From NCBI RefSeq assembly GCF_030658505.1, contig NZ_JAUTXR010000161.1, forward strand, positions 53,578 through 117,577: 64,000 bases of DNA, given 5' to 3'. Shown in pieces: positions 13,014 to 20,561 of this stretch. The translations under genes were made by a program, and so were the position numbers. Origin of the DNA: Stenotrophomonas raiganjensis (SeqCode). Its GTDB lineage: Bacteria > Pseudomonadota > Gammaproteobacteria > Xanthomonadales > Xanthomonadaceae. How positions within the stretch are numbered: the stretch's first letter is position 1; each line of letters opens with the position of its first letter. The notes under the pieces are model-generated. The model did not search any database and was not told the DNA's origin. It saw only the letters and a program-made list of their open reading frames with translations.

Positions 13014-13037
13014 AACGCCGCCCGCGAGGGCGGCGTT
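13014..13037. terminator. Bidirectional intrinsic terminator, lpxC/dciA
   Basis: A perfect 10-bp stem (13014-13023 with 13028-13037) is closed by a GCGA tetraloop. On the minus strand it is followed by TTTTTGTCTTTT, an excellent termination tail. On the plus strand the tail is only GTCGTTT. It serves convergent lpxC (+) and the dciA-side transcript (-). Confidence 0.85.
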
Positions 13038-13265
13038 GTCGTTTCCGGCGCCGTCAGCGCATTCAGCGTGCTTTGAGCGTCTCAAGGCCGGTTCGAGGTC
13101 ACGGTTTTGTGAACCTGTTGGATCGGAAGCCTGAATTTAACGTAGTTTTAACAACAATCTAACGACAGGCCCCCGGTTGGCCGCTAGGATGCGACCCGGC
13201 CCCCGAAATGTTTCACGCCGTGGTGACACGCGCGACGGGGAACGGAGCTGGATGCTCCGATGCCG
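13038..13265. other. Convergent gap with an AT-rich patch
   Basis: No protein gene is seen. A patch at about 13130-13165 is strikingly AT-rich for this genome (TTTAACG, GTTTTAACAACAATC). It lies upstream, on the minus strand, of a structured stretch ending at the 13014-13037 terminator. It may be the dciA 3' UTR or a separate small RNA (see findings). Confidence 0.4.
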
Positions 13266-13715
13266 TCAGGACCGCTTCTTCGGCTTCGAAGGAACGTCCT
13301 GCAGGCAAGCCAAGGCGTCGCGTAGCCCTTTGTGCGTGGCGGCTGAAACTGCGTGGGGGCCATTCCGGTTGTCGATCGCTGGGGAGCGTGAGGGAGTGGT
13401 GGACGCAGTCTTGATGGTCACCCTGGTGGCCTTCAGCCCGATGGAACGGGCCGCGTCGAGCAACTGGGCTTCGGCAAGCCGCAACTTGGCATGCCAGACC
13501 GGGGACTCGACGAGAAAAACGAGGTGTTCCCCGTCCACATTGGCCAGCCGGCAACGGCTGCGCAGAGGTGGCGGCAACTGGGGGCGCAACTGACGGTCCA
13601 GCGCGTCGAGCCACAAGGCACGCCGCAGCGGGTTCCCGCTTTTGTCCGCCATCACCGCATCCAGCGCCGGTTTCGGCACTGACGCGGGGCGAACGCTGGA
13701 TTTCGGCTCAGACAT
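13266..13715 (-). CDS. dciA: DUF721 protein, probable DnaB helicase operator DciA
   Basis: 149-aa cytoplasmic protein of the DUF721 family. The domain core is visible: an N-terminal helical part followed by the beta strands LANVDGEHLVFLVESPVWHA and a helix. Established knowledge: DciA proteins of this family replace DnaC/DnaI as loaders of the replicative helicase in most bacteria, and in pseudomonads and xanthomonads the gene lies between lpxC and secA, as here. The C-terminus is Ser/Thr/Pro-rich and basic. Its ATG is only 12 bases from the ATG of the divergent peptidase gene, so its promoter must overlap that gene. The family is certain from layout and sequence; the function is inferred. 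Confidence 0.8.
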   Translation of the reverse strand: MSEPKSSVRPASVPKPALDAVMADKSGNPLRRALWLDALDRQLRPQLPPPLRSRCRLANVDGEHLVFLVESPVWHAKLRLAEAQLLDAARSIGLKATRVTIKTASTTPSRSPAIDNRNGPHAVSAATHKGLRDALACLQDVPSKPKKRS

Positions 13716-13727
13716 GAAAACTCACTG

Positions 13728-14684
13728 ATGGCATTCAAAAAGATCGTAATCAAAACGCGTGAAGGACAGGCCAAGTCGTCGCCGATCGCGCGTTTGCGGT
13801 TCTATTTCGAGGACCGCCCCCGTGCCCTGCTGGGCAGCGTGCTCGGGGTAGGCTGCATTATCGGCCTTGCTGGCGGCATTGGCGCCAGCGCGCTGAATGA
13901 TTCCCGGCTACAGGCCAAGGTCGAGCGCCAGGATGCGGAACTGGCCAAGGTCAAGCGCGATGCGCAGACCCAGGTCAATGCGCTGGCGGCCCGTCTGGGC
14001 GAGTTGCAGGCCCAGGCCACCCGCCTCAACGCCCTTGGCGAACGGCTGACCCAGATGGGCAAGCTGGAGGACGGCGAGTTCGACTTCAACGAAACCCCCG
14101 GCCTCGGTGATGGTGACGCAGGGGGCCCGACCAGCGACATCCCGGTCAAGGACGTCAACGCCGACTTACAGGTGCTGGAGCAGCGTTTCGCTGCTTCAGG
14201 CCGCCAGTTGTCGGTGATGGAATCGCTGATGTTCGACCACCAGCTGCAGCAGAACGCCGTGCCTTCGCGCATGCCGATCCGCAACAGCTACGTGACCTCC
14301 GGCTTCGGCACCCGTGCCGACCCGTTCGGCCGCGGTGCTGCCACCCACAAGGGCATGGACTTCCACGCCAAGGTCGGTGACCCGGTGATGGCCGTGGCCG
14401 AAGGCGTGGTCAGCTTCGCCGGCGTGAAGGGCGGCTATGGCAACGTGGTCGATGTCGACCACGGTAACGGCTACGTCACCCGCTACGCGCACAATTCGCG
14501 GCTGGTGGTGAAGGCCGGTGACCTGGTCCGTGCCGGCCAGGAAGTGGCCAAGGCCGGCTCCACCGGTCGTTCGACCGGTGCCCACGTGCACTTCGAAGTG
14601 TGGGAAAACGGCAACGTGGTCAACCCGCGCAAGTTCCTCGGCGACGGCGGCAACACGCCGGTCGGCCGCGTCAGCCGCGGCTGA
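13728..14684 (+). CDS. M23 (LytM) peptidoglycan endopeptidase, membrane-anchored
   Basis: 318-aa envelope protein. A basic N-terminus is followed by one membrane segment (about residues 34-55), then a coiled-coil-like region (about 60-105, heptads rich in Ala/Leu/Gln) and a C-terminal LytM zinc domain (about 195-300). Metal-site motifs HKGMD and HVHFE, flanked by the usual LytM fold, argue for an active endopeptidase that cuts peptide cross-links. It sits in the position occupied by secM in E. coli, just before secA, but bears no resemblance to SecM. The membrane-coiled-coil-LytM layout resembles divisome-associated hydrolases, but a division role is only inferred from context. Confidence 0.88.
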   Translation: MAFKKIVIKTREGQAKSSPIARLRFYFEDRPRALLGSVLGVGCIIGLAGGIGASALNDSRLQAKVERQDAELAKVKRDAQTQVNALAARLGELQAQATRLNALGERLTQMGKLEDGEFDFNETPGLGDGDAGGPTSDIPVKDVNADLQVLEQRFAASGRQLSVMESLMFDHQLQQNAVPSRMPIRNSYVTSGFGTRADPFGRGAATHKGMDFHAKVGDPVMAVAEGVVSFAGVKGGYGNVVDVDHGNGYVTRYAHNSRLVVKAGDLVRAGQEVAKAGSTGRSTGAHVHFEVWENGNVVNPRKFLGDGGNTPVGRVSRG

Positions 14685-14696
14685 TGCCGCGTTGGG

Positions 14697-14720
14697 GTGC
14701 CGGCCGCCGGTCGGCACTAC
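14697..14720 (-). repeat. SMAG-type GTAG palindrome
   Basis: Read on the minus strand: GTAG followed by the imperfect palindrome TGCCGACC-GGC-GGCCGGCA-type arms. This matches the layout of Stenotrophomonas SMAG repeats (tetranucleotide plus stem). It starts 13 bases after the peptidase stop. Confidence 0.75.
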
Positions 14721-14833
14721 CGCCCCCGGAGTACGGGGGCAGCGCCGTAGGCGCGGGGGTGTGGAGGCCAGGTAAGAGGGGCCCGCGGTTCGCGCAGCGA
14801 AGCGTGGGAGCGCCAGCGCGCATGCGCTGACGC

Positions 14834-14858
14834 GTACCCGGCCAGCGGCCGGCACTAC
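14834..14858 (-). repeat. SMAG-type GTAG palindrome
   Basis: On the minus strand, GTAG is followed by TGCCGGCC-GCT-GGCCGGGT, almost the same arms and loop as the copy at 26893. It is the second element of the peptidase-secA gap. Confidence 0.75.
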
Positions 14859-14915
14859 CGCTCGGGGTTGAAACCTCAGCCGGCCGTCCCAAGCTACAAT
14901 GGGTGTTGCCATCGA

Positions 14916-14934
14916 CAGGGCGCCAGGCGCCCTG
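14916..14934 (+). promoter_or_regulatory. Terminator-like hairpin in the secA leader
   Basis: A perfect 8-bp stem (CAGGGCGC / GCGCCCTG) with a CAG loop is followed by TTTCGTTTG. It lies about 15 bases after a TACAAT -10-like box and 67 bases before secA. This is where an attenuator or stability element would act. The shape is clear; regulation is inferred. Confidence 0.45.
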
Positions 14935-15001
14935 TTTCGTTTGCGGCGGACGGATCCCAAGGGGAGGCCGGGCGTCGTGTCCATCCAACCCGGTTCCTTC
15001 A

Positions 15002-17734
15002 ATGATCAACAGCCTGCTTACCCGCGTATTTGGCAGTCGTAACGAACGACAGCTGCGCCAGCTCAACCGCATCGTCGCCAAGATCAATGCGCTGGAGCCG
15101 GAGATCGAGAAGCTTTCCGACGAGCAGCTTCAGGCCAAGACGCCGGAGTTCAAGCAGCGCATCGCCGACGGTGAAGCCCTGGACAAGGTGCTGCCGGAAG
15201 CGTTCGCGGTCTGCCGCGAGGCTGGCCGCCGCGTGCTGGGCATGCGCCACTACGACGTGCAGCTGATCGGCGGCATGGTGCTTCACCTGGGCAAGATCGC
15301 AGAAATGCGCACCGGTGAAGGCAAGACCCTGGTGGCAACCCTGCCGGTGTACCTCAACGCGCTCGAAGGCAAGGGCGTGCACGTGGTCACCGTGAACGAC
15401 TACCTGGCCCGCCGCGACGCCGCGCAGATGGGCAAGCTGTACAACTGGCTGGGCCTGAGCGTGGGCGTGGTCTATCCGGGCATGCCGCACAGCGACAAGC
15501 GCGAAGCCTACGCCGCGGACATCACCTACGGCACCAACAACGAATTCGGTTTCGACTACCTGCGCGACAACATGGCGCTGTCCAAGGCTGACCGCTACCA
15601 GCGCGGCCTGCATTACGCCATCGTCGACGAAGTCGACTCCATCCTGATTGACGAAGCACGTACCCCGCTGATCATTTCCGGCCCGGCCGATGACTCCCCG
15701 GAGCTGTACATCCGCGTCAACCGCGTGGTGCCGAACCTGGTCAAGCAGGAGGTGGAAGACGGCGAAGGCGACTTCTGGGTTGACGAGAAGGGCAAGCAGG
15801 TGCACCTGTCCGAAGCGGGCATGGAGCACGCCGAGCAGCTGCTGGTCGAGGCCGGCATCCTCAATGGCGAGACCGAGGGCCTGTACGCGCCGCAGAACCT
15901 GACCGTGGTCCACCACCTCAACGCTGCACTGCGCGCGCACGCGATCTACCAGCGTGACGTGGACTACATCGTGCGCGATGGCGAAGTGGTCATCGTCGAT
16001 GAGTTCACCGGCCGCACCCTGTCCGGCCGCCGCTGGTCCGATGGCCTGCACCAGGCGGTGGAAGCGAAGGAAGGCGTGCCGGTCCAGCGCGAGAACCAGA
16101 CCCTGGCGAGCATCACCTTCCAGAACCTGTTCCGCATGTACAAGAAGCTGTCCGGCATGACCGGCACGGCCGATACCGAAGCATTCGAGTTCCAGAGCAT
16201 CTATGGCCTGGAAGTGGTGGTGATTCCGACCAACCGCCCGACCATCCGCAAGGACAGCCCGGACCAGGTGTTCCTCAACCGCAAGGGCAAGTTCAACGCG
16301 GTGCTGGCCGATATCGAAGAGTGTGCCAAGCGCGGCCAGCCGGTGCTGGTGGGTACCACCTCGATCGAAACCTCGGAAATGCTGTCCGAGCACCTGCGCA
16401 AGGCGGGCGTGAAGCACGAAGTGCTCAACGCCAAGCAGCATGACCGCGAAGCGACCATCGTTGCCAATGCCGGCCGTCCGGCCGCCGTGACCATCGCCAC
16501 CAACATGGCCGGCCGCGGTACCGACATCGTGCTGGGCGGTTCGCTGGAAGCGGAAATCCACGAGCTGGGCGAGGACGCGACCGACGAGCAGAAGGCGGCG
16601 GTCAAGGCCGATTGGCAGAAGCGCCATGAGGCGGTGAAGGCTGCGGGCGGCCTGCACATCGTCGGTACCGAGCGCCATGAATCGCGTCGTATCGACAACC
16701 AGCTGCGCGGCCGTTCCGGCCGCCAGGGCGACCCGGGTTCGTCCCGCTTCTACCTGTCGCTGGAAGACAACCTGATGCGCATCTTCGCCTCCGACTGGGT
16801 GCAGAAGGCCATGCGCATGATGGGCATGAAGGAAGACGACGTCATCGAGGACCGCCTGGTCAGCCGCCAGATCGAGAAGGCGCAGCGCAAGGTCGAGGCC
16901 CACAACTTCGACATCCGCAAGAACCTGCTGGACTTCGACGACGTCAACAACGACCAGCGCAAGGTGATCTACGCCCAGCGCGACGAACTGCTGGACGCCG
17001 AATCGGTGAAGGACAACGTCGACGGCATCCGCGACGACGTGATCTTCGACGTGGTGGCCCGCTTCGTGCCGCCGAACTCGATCGACGAGCAGTGGGACCT
17101 GCGTGGCCTGGAAGCGACCCTGGAGTCGGACTTCGGCCTGCAGATGTCGCTGACCGACCTGGTCAAGGAACACGAGGAACTGGACGCCGAGGCCATTGCC
17201 GCCAAGGTGCAGGAGCGCGTCAACCAGCACTTCGCCGAGAAGGAAGCCGGTGTTGGCGAGGAAACCATGCGCGCGCTGGAGAAGCACGTGATGCTGACCG
17301 TGCTGGACCAGAGCTGGAAGGAGCACCTGGCCCGCATGGACTACCTGCGCCAGGGCATCTACCTGCGTGGTTACGCGCAGAAGCAGCCGAAGCAGGAATA
17401 CAAGAAGGAAGCGTTCGAGCTGTTCTCGGACATGCTGGAGAACGTCAAGCGCGAAGTGGTGACCCTGCTGTCGCGCGTGCGTATCCGCAGCGACGAGGAA
17501 GTACACGCGCTGGAGGCCGCCGAACGCCAGCAGGCCGAAGCGCGCCTGAGCCAGTCGCAGTTCCAGCACCAGGACGTGGGTGGCTACAGCGCCGACGAAG
17601 AAGCTGCGCAGGTGCAGGCGGCCCAACTGGGCGTGGCGCAGATGCAGCGCGACGAGCCGAAGATCGGCCGCAACGATCCCTGCCCCTGCGGTAGTGGCAA
17701 GAAGTACAAGCACTGCCACGGCCAGCTGAGCTGA
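15002..17734 (+). CDS. secA: Protein translocase ATPase SecA
   Basis: Motor ATPase that drives preproteins through SecYEG. The ATG at 15002 ([10 protein letters not shown], 910 aa) gives the canonical N-terminus. The frame is open upstream, but that part runs through the leader hairpin. Features are the Walker A-type [11 protein letters not shown] near residue 102, the [15 protein letters not shown] segment near 209, the helicase motif [10 protein letters not shown] near 505, and the C-terminal zinc/SecB-binding [14 protein letters not shown]. No SecM-like arrest peptide precedes it, so secretion feedback cannot work as in E. coli. Confidence 0.98.
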   Translation: MINSLLTRVFGSRNERQLRQLNRIVAKINALEPEIEKLSDEQLQAKTPEFKQRIADGEALDKVLPEAFAVCREAGRRVLGMRHYDVQLIGGMVLHLGKIAEMRTGEGKTLVATLPVYLNALEGKGVHVVTVNDYLARRDAAQMGKLYNWLGLSVGVVYPGMPHSDKREAYAADITYGTNNEFGFDYLRDNMALSKADRYQRGLHYAIVDEVDSILIDEARTPLIISGPADDSPELYIRVNRVVPNLVKQEVEDGEGDFWVDEKGKQVHLSEAGMEHAEQLLVEAGILNGETEGLYAPQNLTVVHHLNAALRAHAIYQRDVDYIVRDGEVVIVDEFTGRTLSGRRWSDGLHQAVEAKEGVPVQRENQTLASITFQNLFRMYKKLSGMTGTADTEAFEFQSIYGLEVVVIPTNRPTIRKDSPDQVFLNRKGKFNAVLADIEECAKRGQPVLVGTTSIETSEMLSEHLRKAGVKHEVLNAKQHDREATIVANAGRPAAVTIATNMAGRGTDIVLGGSLEAEIHELGEDATDEQKAAVKADWQKRHEAVKAAGGLHIVGTERHESRRIDNQLRGRSGRQGDPGSSRFYLSLEDNLMRIFASDWVQKAMRMMGMKEDDVIEDRLVSRQIEKAQRKVEAHNFDIRKNLLDFDDVNNDQRKVIYAQRDELLDAESVKDNVDGIRDDVIFDVVARFVPPNSIDEQWDLRGLEATLESDFGLQMSLTDLVKEHEELDAEAIAAKVQERVNQHFAEKEAGVGEETMRALEKHVMLTVLDQSWKEHLARMDYLRQGIYLRGYAQKQPKQEYKKEAFELFSDMLENVKREVVTLLSRVRIRSDEEVHALEAAERQQAEARLSQSQFQHQDVGGYSADEEAAQVQAAQLGVAQMQRDEPKIGRNDPCPCGSGKKYKHCHGQLS

Positions 17735-17741
17735 TCCGGAG

Positions 17742-17761
17742 AGCCCCGCGAAAGCGGGGCT
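17742..17761 (+). terminator. secA intrinsic terminator
   Basis: 8-bp stem AGCCCCGC/GCGGGGCT closed by a GAAA tetraloop and followed by TTTTCTTT, 8 bases after the secA stop. A typical rho-independent terminator. Confidence 0.92.
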
Positions 17762-17846
17762 TTTCTTTCATGGTGACCCTTTCATCGCGGTGATCCGGCC
17801 AGAACTGCGATTGCGCCGGTCGCCCTGTTCTGGGCATGCTTGCCCC

Positions 17847-18803
17847 ATGCCTTCCCCCACCCGATCGATCCACGTCGTGGCCGCCGTCATCACCGACGCC
17901 CGTGGCCGCGTGCTGCTCAACCGCCGTACCGAGAACCGCGACATGGCCGGCCTGTGGGAATTCCCCGGCGGCAAGCGCGAATCCGGCGAGACCTCCGAGC
18001 AGGCGCTGGTGCGCGAGCTGCGTGAGGAACTGGGCATCGAGGCCGATGTCGGCGAGTGGCTGATGGACGTGCCACAGCGTTACCCGGACAAGCACCTGAC
18101 CCTGGAAGTGCGCCATGTGCGCAGCTGGAAAGGCACCCCACGGGGGCGCGAAGGGCAGGCGATCACCTGGGTGGCGCCGGACAAGCTGGGCCGCTATTCG
18201 ATGCCGCCGGCCGACCTGCCGGTGGTGGCCGCCCTGCGCCAGCCCGACTGCTACCTGATCACGCCGGCGCCAGCCGATGATGAGGGCGGCATGCAGCATT
18301 GGCATGAACAGCTGCAGCGCGCGGTGGCCGCGGGCCAGCAGCGCATCCAACTGCGCCTGCCACCGGCGCATCCGCAGCGCCAGGCGATGGTCGAGCAGGC
18401 CGTGCGTGCGCATCGCCGCAGCGGCGTGCAGTGGCTGCTCAACCGCGATATCGAGCTGGCACGCGCACTGGGCGTGGGCGTGCATCTGGGCAGCGAACAG
18501 CTCCTGGAGCTGTCGCAGCGTCCGCTGCCCGAAGGCCAGCTGGTGGCCGCGTCCTGCCATGACCTGCAGCAGCTGCAGGCCGCCCAGCAGCTGGGTTGCG
18601 ACTTTGCGGTGCTTGGCCCGGTGCAGGCCACGGCCAGCCATCCCGATGCCTCGCCGCTGGGCTGGGATGCCTTTGCCGAACTGCGCGCGCAGGTATCGTT
18701 GCCGATCTATGCCCTGGGCGGCATGGGCAGCGGCCACGTTGCCGAAGCACGCCGCCACGGCGGGCAGGGCATCGCTGCCATTCGTGGGCTGTGGCCGGCG
18801 TGA
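17847..18803 (+). CDS. mutT: Nudix hydrolase (MutT) fused to a ThiE-like domain
   Basis: 318-aa two-domain protein. Residues about 8-135 form a MutT-type Nudix hydrolase with the Nudix box starting at GGKRESGET near residue 40 and the catalytic core RELREELG. MutT enzymes hydrolyse 8-oxo-dGTP to prevent A:T to C:G changes. Residues about 155-318 resemble thiamine-phosphate synthase (TIM-barrel; segments GVHLGSEQLL, VAASCHD and DFAVLGPVQATASHP). The ATG at 17847 was chosen because the Nudix domain begins immediately after it. The secA-mutT order matches E. coli; the fusion is known in several gammaproteobacteria, and its second activity is uncertain. Confidence 0.9.
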   Translation: MPSPTRSIHVVAAVITDARGRVLLNRRTENRDMAGLWEFPGGKRESGETSEQALVRELREELGIEADVGEWLMDVPQRYPDKHLTLEVRHVRSWKGTPRGREGQAITWVAPDKLGRYSMPPADLPVVAALRQPDCYLITPAPADDEGGMQHWHEQLQRAVAAGQQRIQLRLPPAHPQRQAMVEQAVRAHRRSGVQWLLNRDIELARALGVGVHLGSEQLLELSQRPLPEGQLVAASCHDLQQLQAAQQLGCDFAVLGPVQATASHPDASPLGWDAFAELRAQVSLPIYALGGMGSGHVAEARRHGGQGIAAIRGLWPA

Positions 18804-18813
18804 ACCCACACGT

Positions 18814-18847
18814 GGGGTCGGATCCCTGCGTAGCAGGGCTCTGCCCC
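18814..18847. repeat. GGGTC-family palindrome, copy 1
   Basis: Palindrome with outer arms GGGGTCGGA/TCTGCCCC and inner arms CCCTGC/GCAGGG around GTA. It lies 10 bases after the Nudix gene stop. It belongs to a second repeat family (other copies at 18862, 19034, 24956, 26843) that lacks the GTAG of SMAG elements. Confidence 0.65.
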
Positions 18848-18861
18848 CATCTCGGCAATCC

Positions 18862-18900
18862 GGGGTCAGCGCCCTTTCCGTTGGAACGGGATCCGACCCC
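18862..18900. repeat. GGGTC-family palindrome, copy 2
   Basis: Outer arms GGGGTCAG/CGACCCC, inner arms CCCTTTCC/GGAACGGG around a short loop. The left end matches the right end of copy 1 in inverted orientation, so the two form a pair between convergent genes. The closest relative is the copy at 26843. Confidence 0.65.
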
Positions 18901-18906
18901 TCCCGA

Positions 18907-19491
18907 TCACAATGTGATCCAGAAACACCCGTACTGCCGCCGCAGCCCAAGCACCGTCGAGGCTCGTGCCACGCTGCCCGGCAACGTCTGCTCCAGGCGC
19001 AGGCCGACCGGATGTCTCATGGCCGGCGGCTCCGGGTCGGATCCCTGCGCAGCAGGGCTCTGACCCTGCTCCTGCGACGACGGCAGCGCCTGCGAGGGAT
19101 ACACCGGCACCACGTCCACCAATGGCCGCCGCGCCAACGATTCCAGCTGGCCGAGGATGCGCTGCGCACCCGCATCAGAGACCGCGCCCCACAGGTACAG
19201 CGAGGACAGCCGGTTCACATCGTTGCTGAGGATGCCAGTACGCAGCGCGTCCACCAGCTCGCTCAGCCGTCGTGGGCAGCGTGCCCCCAGGGTATCCCGC
19301 TGCAGGACGTTGCCGCTGGGCGCAGGCGGTGGCAGCCGCGACTGTGCGCCCACGCTGTCGCAGGGACGGTCGGTGTACACACTCTGGCCCTGCGCATCGG
19401 TGCAACGGTTCAGGCGCGTGGACTGCGCGCGGGCGTCACTCGGGAGTGACCACAGCGGCAGCAGCATCAACAGTAGGAAAAGCCGGATCAT
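18907..19491 (-). CDS. Secreted DUF4124-domain protein
   Basis: 194-aa protein with a clear signal peptide (MIRLFLLLMLLPLWSLPSDARA, cut near residue 22). The DUF4124 motif follows: RCTDAQGQSVYTDRPC, with two cysteines that could pair. The family is a small periplasmic domain of unknown function, common in gammaproteobacteria. The middle region is helical. Toward the C-terminus, residues encoded by 19034-19066 (QSPAAQGSDP) come from a copy of the GGGTC palindromic repeat, so part of this protein is repeat-derived. I do not know its role. Confidence 0.75.
   Translation of the reverse strand: MIRLFLLLMLLPLWSLPSDARAQSTRLNRCTDAQGQSVYTDRPCDSVGAQSRLPPPAPSGNVLQRDTLGARCPRRLSELVDALRTGILSNDVNRLSSLYLWGAVSDAGAQRILGQLESLARRPLVDVVPVYPSQALPSSQEQGQSPAAQGSDPEPPAMRHPVGLRLEQTLPGSVARASTVLGLRRQYGCFWITL
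19034..19066. repeat. GGGTC-family palindrome inside a coding sequence
   Basis: GGGTCGGA / TCTGACCC outer arms with CCCTGC-GCA-GCAGGG inside, nearly identical to the intergenic copy at 18814. It lies in the DUF4124 gene, keeps the frame (33 bases) and encodes a Gly/Ser/Pro-rich stretch. Confidence 0.75.
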
Positions 19492-19531
19492 CCACGCAGG
19501 GTAGCGCCGATCACGCTTGCGCGGCGTGCTT

Positions 19532-20359
19532 TCAGCCCTGCAGCAGTTTCAGCACCGAGGTGGTCGGCTTGGCCAGGTTCAAGGTGTAGAAATGCAGGCC
19601 CGGCGCGCCGCCTTCGATCAGGCGCTGGCACAGCCGGGCCACCACTTCCGTGCCGAATGCACGTACCGATTCGGCGTCATCGCCGTAGGCCTGCATCTTG
19701 CGGCTGATCCAGCGCGGAATCTCCGCGCCGCACTGCTCGGAGAAGCGGCGCAGCTGGCTGAAGTTGGCGATCGGCATGATGCCGGGCGTGATCGGCACCT
19801 GCACGCCGAGCCGCCGCACTTCATCGACGAAGTGGAAGTAGGCATCCGGGTTGAAGAAGTACTGGGTGATCGCTGCATCCGCGCCGGCATCGATCTTGGC
19901 CTTGAAGTGCTTCAGATCGGCCAGCGCGTCGGAGGCCTGCGGATGCGTCTCCGGATACGCGCCCACTTCGATGTGGAACGCATCGCCGTGCTCGGCGCGG
20001 ATGAAGTCGATCAGTTCGGCGGCATAGCGCATGTCGCCGGGAAAGCCCATGCCCGAGGGCAGGTCGCCACGCAGTGCGACAAGGCGTCGGCAGCCGATGG
20101 CGCGGTACAGCTTGAGCAGCTCGCGGATTTCCTGGCGGGTGCCGCCGACACAGGACAGATGCGGCGCGGCGTCGAAGCCGTGGTGCTGGTTGAGGTGGCG
20201 CACGGTCTCGGACGTATAGCTCAGGGTCGAGCCACCGGCACCGAAGGTACACGACACGTACTCGGGGCCGTAGTCCTTCAGCTTGGCTGCGGCGCGGTCA
20301 AGCTGGCTGCGCTGCTCGTCGGTCTTGGGCGGATAGAACTCGAAGCTGATGGCGGTCAT
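19532..20359 (-). CDS. metF: 5,10-methylenetetrahydrofolate reductase MetF
   Basis: FAD enzyme that reduces 5,10-methylene-THF to 5-methyl-THF, the methyl donor for methionine synthesis. I chose the ATG at 20359 (MTAISFEFYPPK, 275 aa). Longer readings run past the FEFYPPK motif that normally sits at the N-terminus. Other family segments are TFGAGGST, LVALRGDLP and ADAAITQYFF (barrel strands). It lies on the same strand as ahcY and metK elsewhere in the window. Weak promoter-like TTGCAC and TATACT boxes lie upstream (about 20395-20425 on the minus strand, spacing a little long). Confidence 0.95.
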   Translation of the reverse strand: MTAISFEFYPPKTDEQRSQLDRAAAKLKDYGPEYVSCTFGAGGSTLSYTSETVRHLNQHHGFDAAPHLSCVGGTRQEIRELLKLYRAIGCRRLVALRGDLPSGMGFPGDMRYAAELIDFIRAEHGDAFHIEVGAYPETHPQASDALADLKHFKAKIDAGADAAITQYFFNPDAYFHFVDEVRRLGVQVPITPGIMPIANFSQLRRFSEQCGAEIPRWISRKMQAYGDDAESVRAFGTEVVARLCQRLIEGGAPGLHFYTLNLAKPTTSVLKLLQG

Positions 20360-20561
20360 GGCACGGGCGGCTGCGACGGGTGCGAGGAAGTATATCGCTC
20401 CATCAAGATGGATGTGCAATTTGATCGCGGGGCGCGCCGTCCGCCACCTGCGACCGTTCGCCCTGCCAACCGGCCACTGCTCCGGAATCGCAACCATGCC
20501 GTTGTGGCGTGGACCACGCTGTGTCCATCCCGGCAACACCCACCCGATGAAGGAGCAGACG

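Larger units (their letters stand above)
14685..15001. other. 317-base gap packed with hairpins; secA leader
   Basis: No protein gene is apparent. From left to right it holds a SMAG element (14697-14720), a hairpin GCCCCCG/CGGGGGC (14722-14740), small hairpins at 14742-14754 and 14814-14829, a second SMAG (14834-14858), a possible -10 box TACAAT (14895-14900) and a leader hairpin (14916-14934) before the secA start. The first part probably ends transcription from the peptidase gene. The last part is the secA promoter and leader. Confidence 0.5.

Noticed and set aside
14903..15001. In-frame upstream extension of secA as a possible SecM-like leader
   Set aside because: It has no stop before secA, no signal sequence and no arrest motif, and runs through a hairpin. 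The standard SecA N-terminus starts at 15002.
14999..17719. 906-codon open frame antisense to secA
   Set aside because: Composition (His/Val/Gln-rich, no motifs) and complete overlap with secA mark it as a mirror frame.
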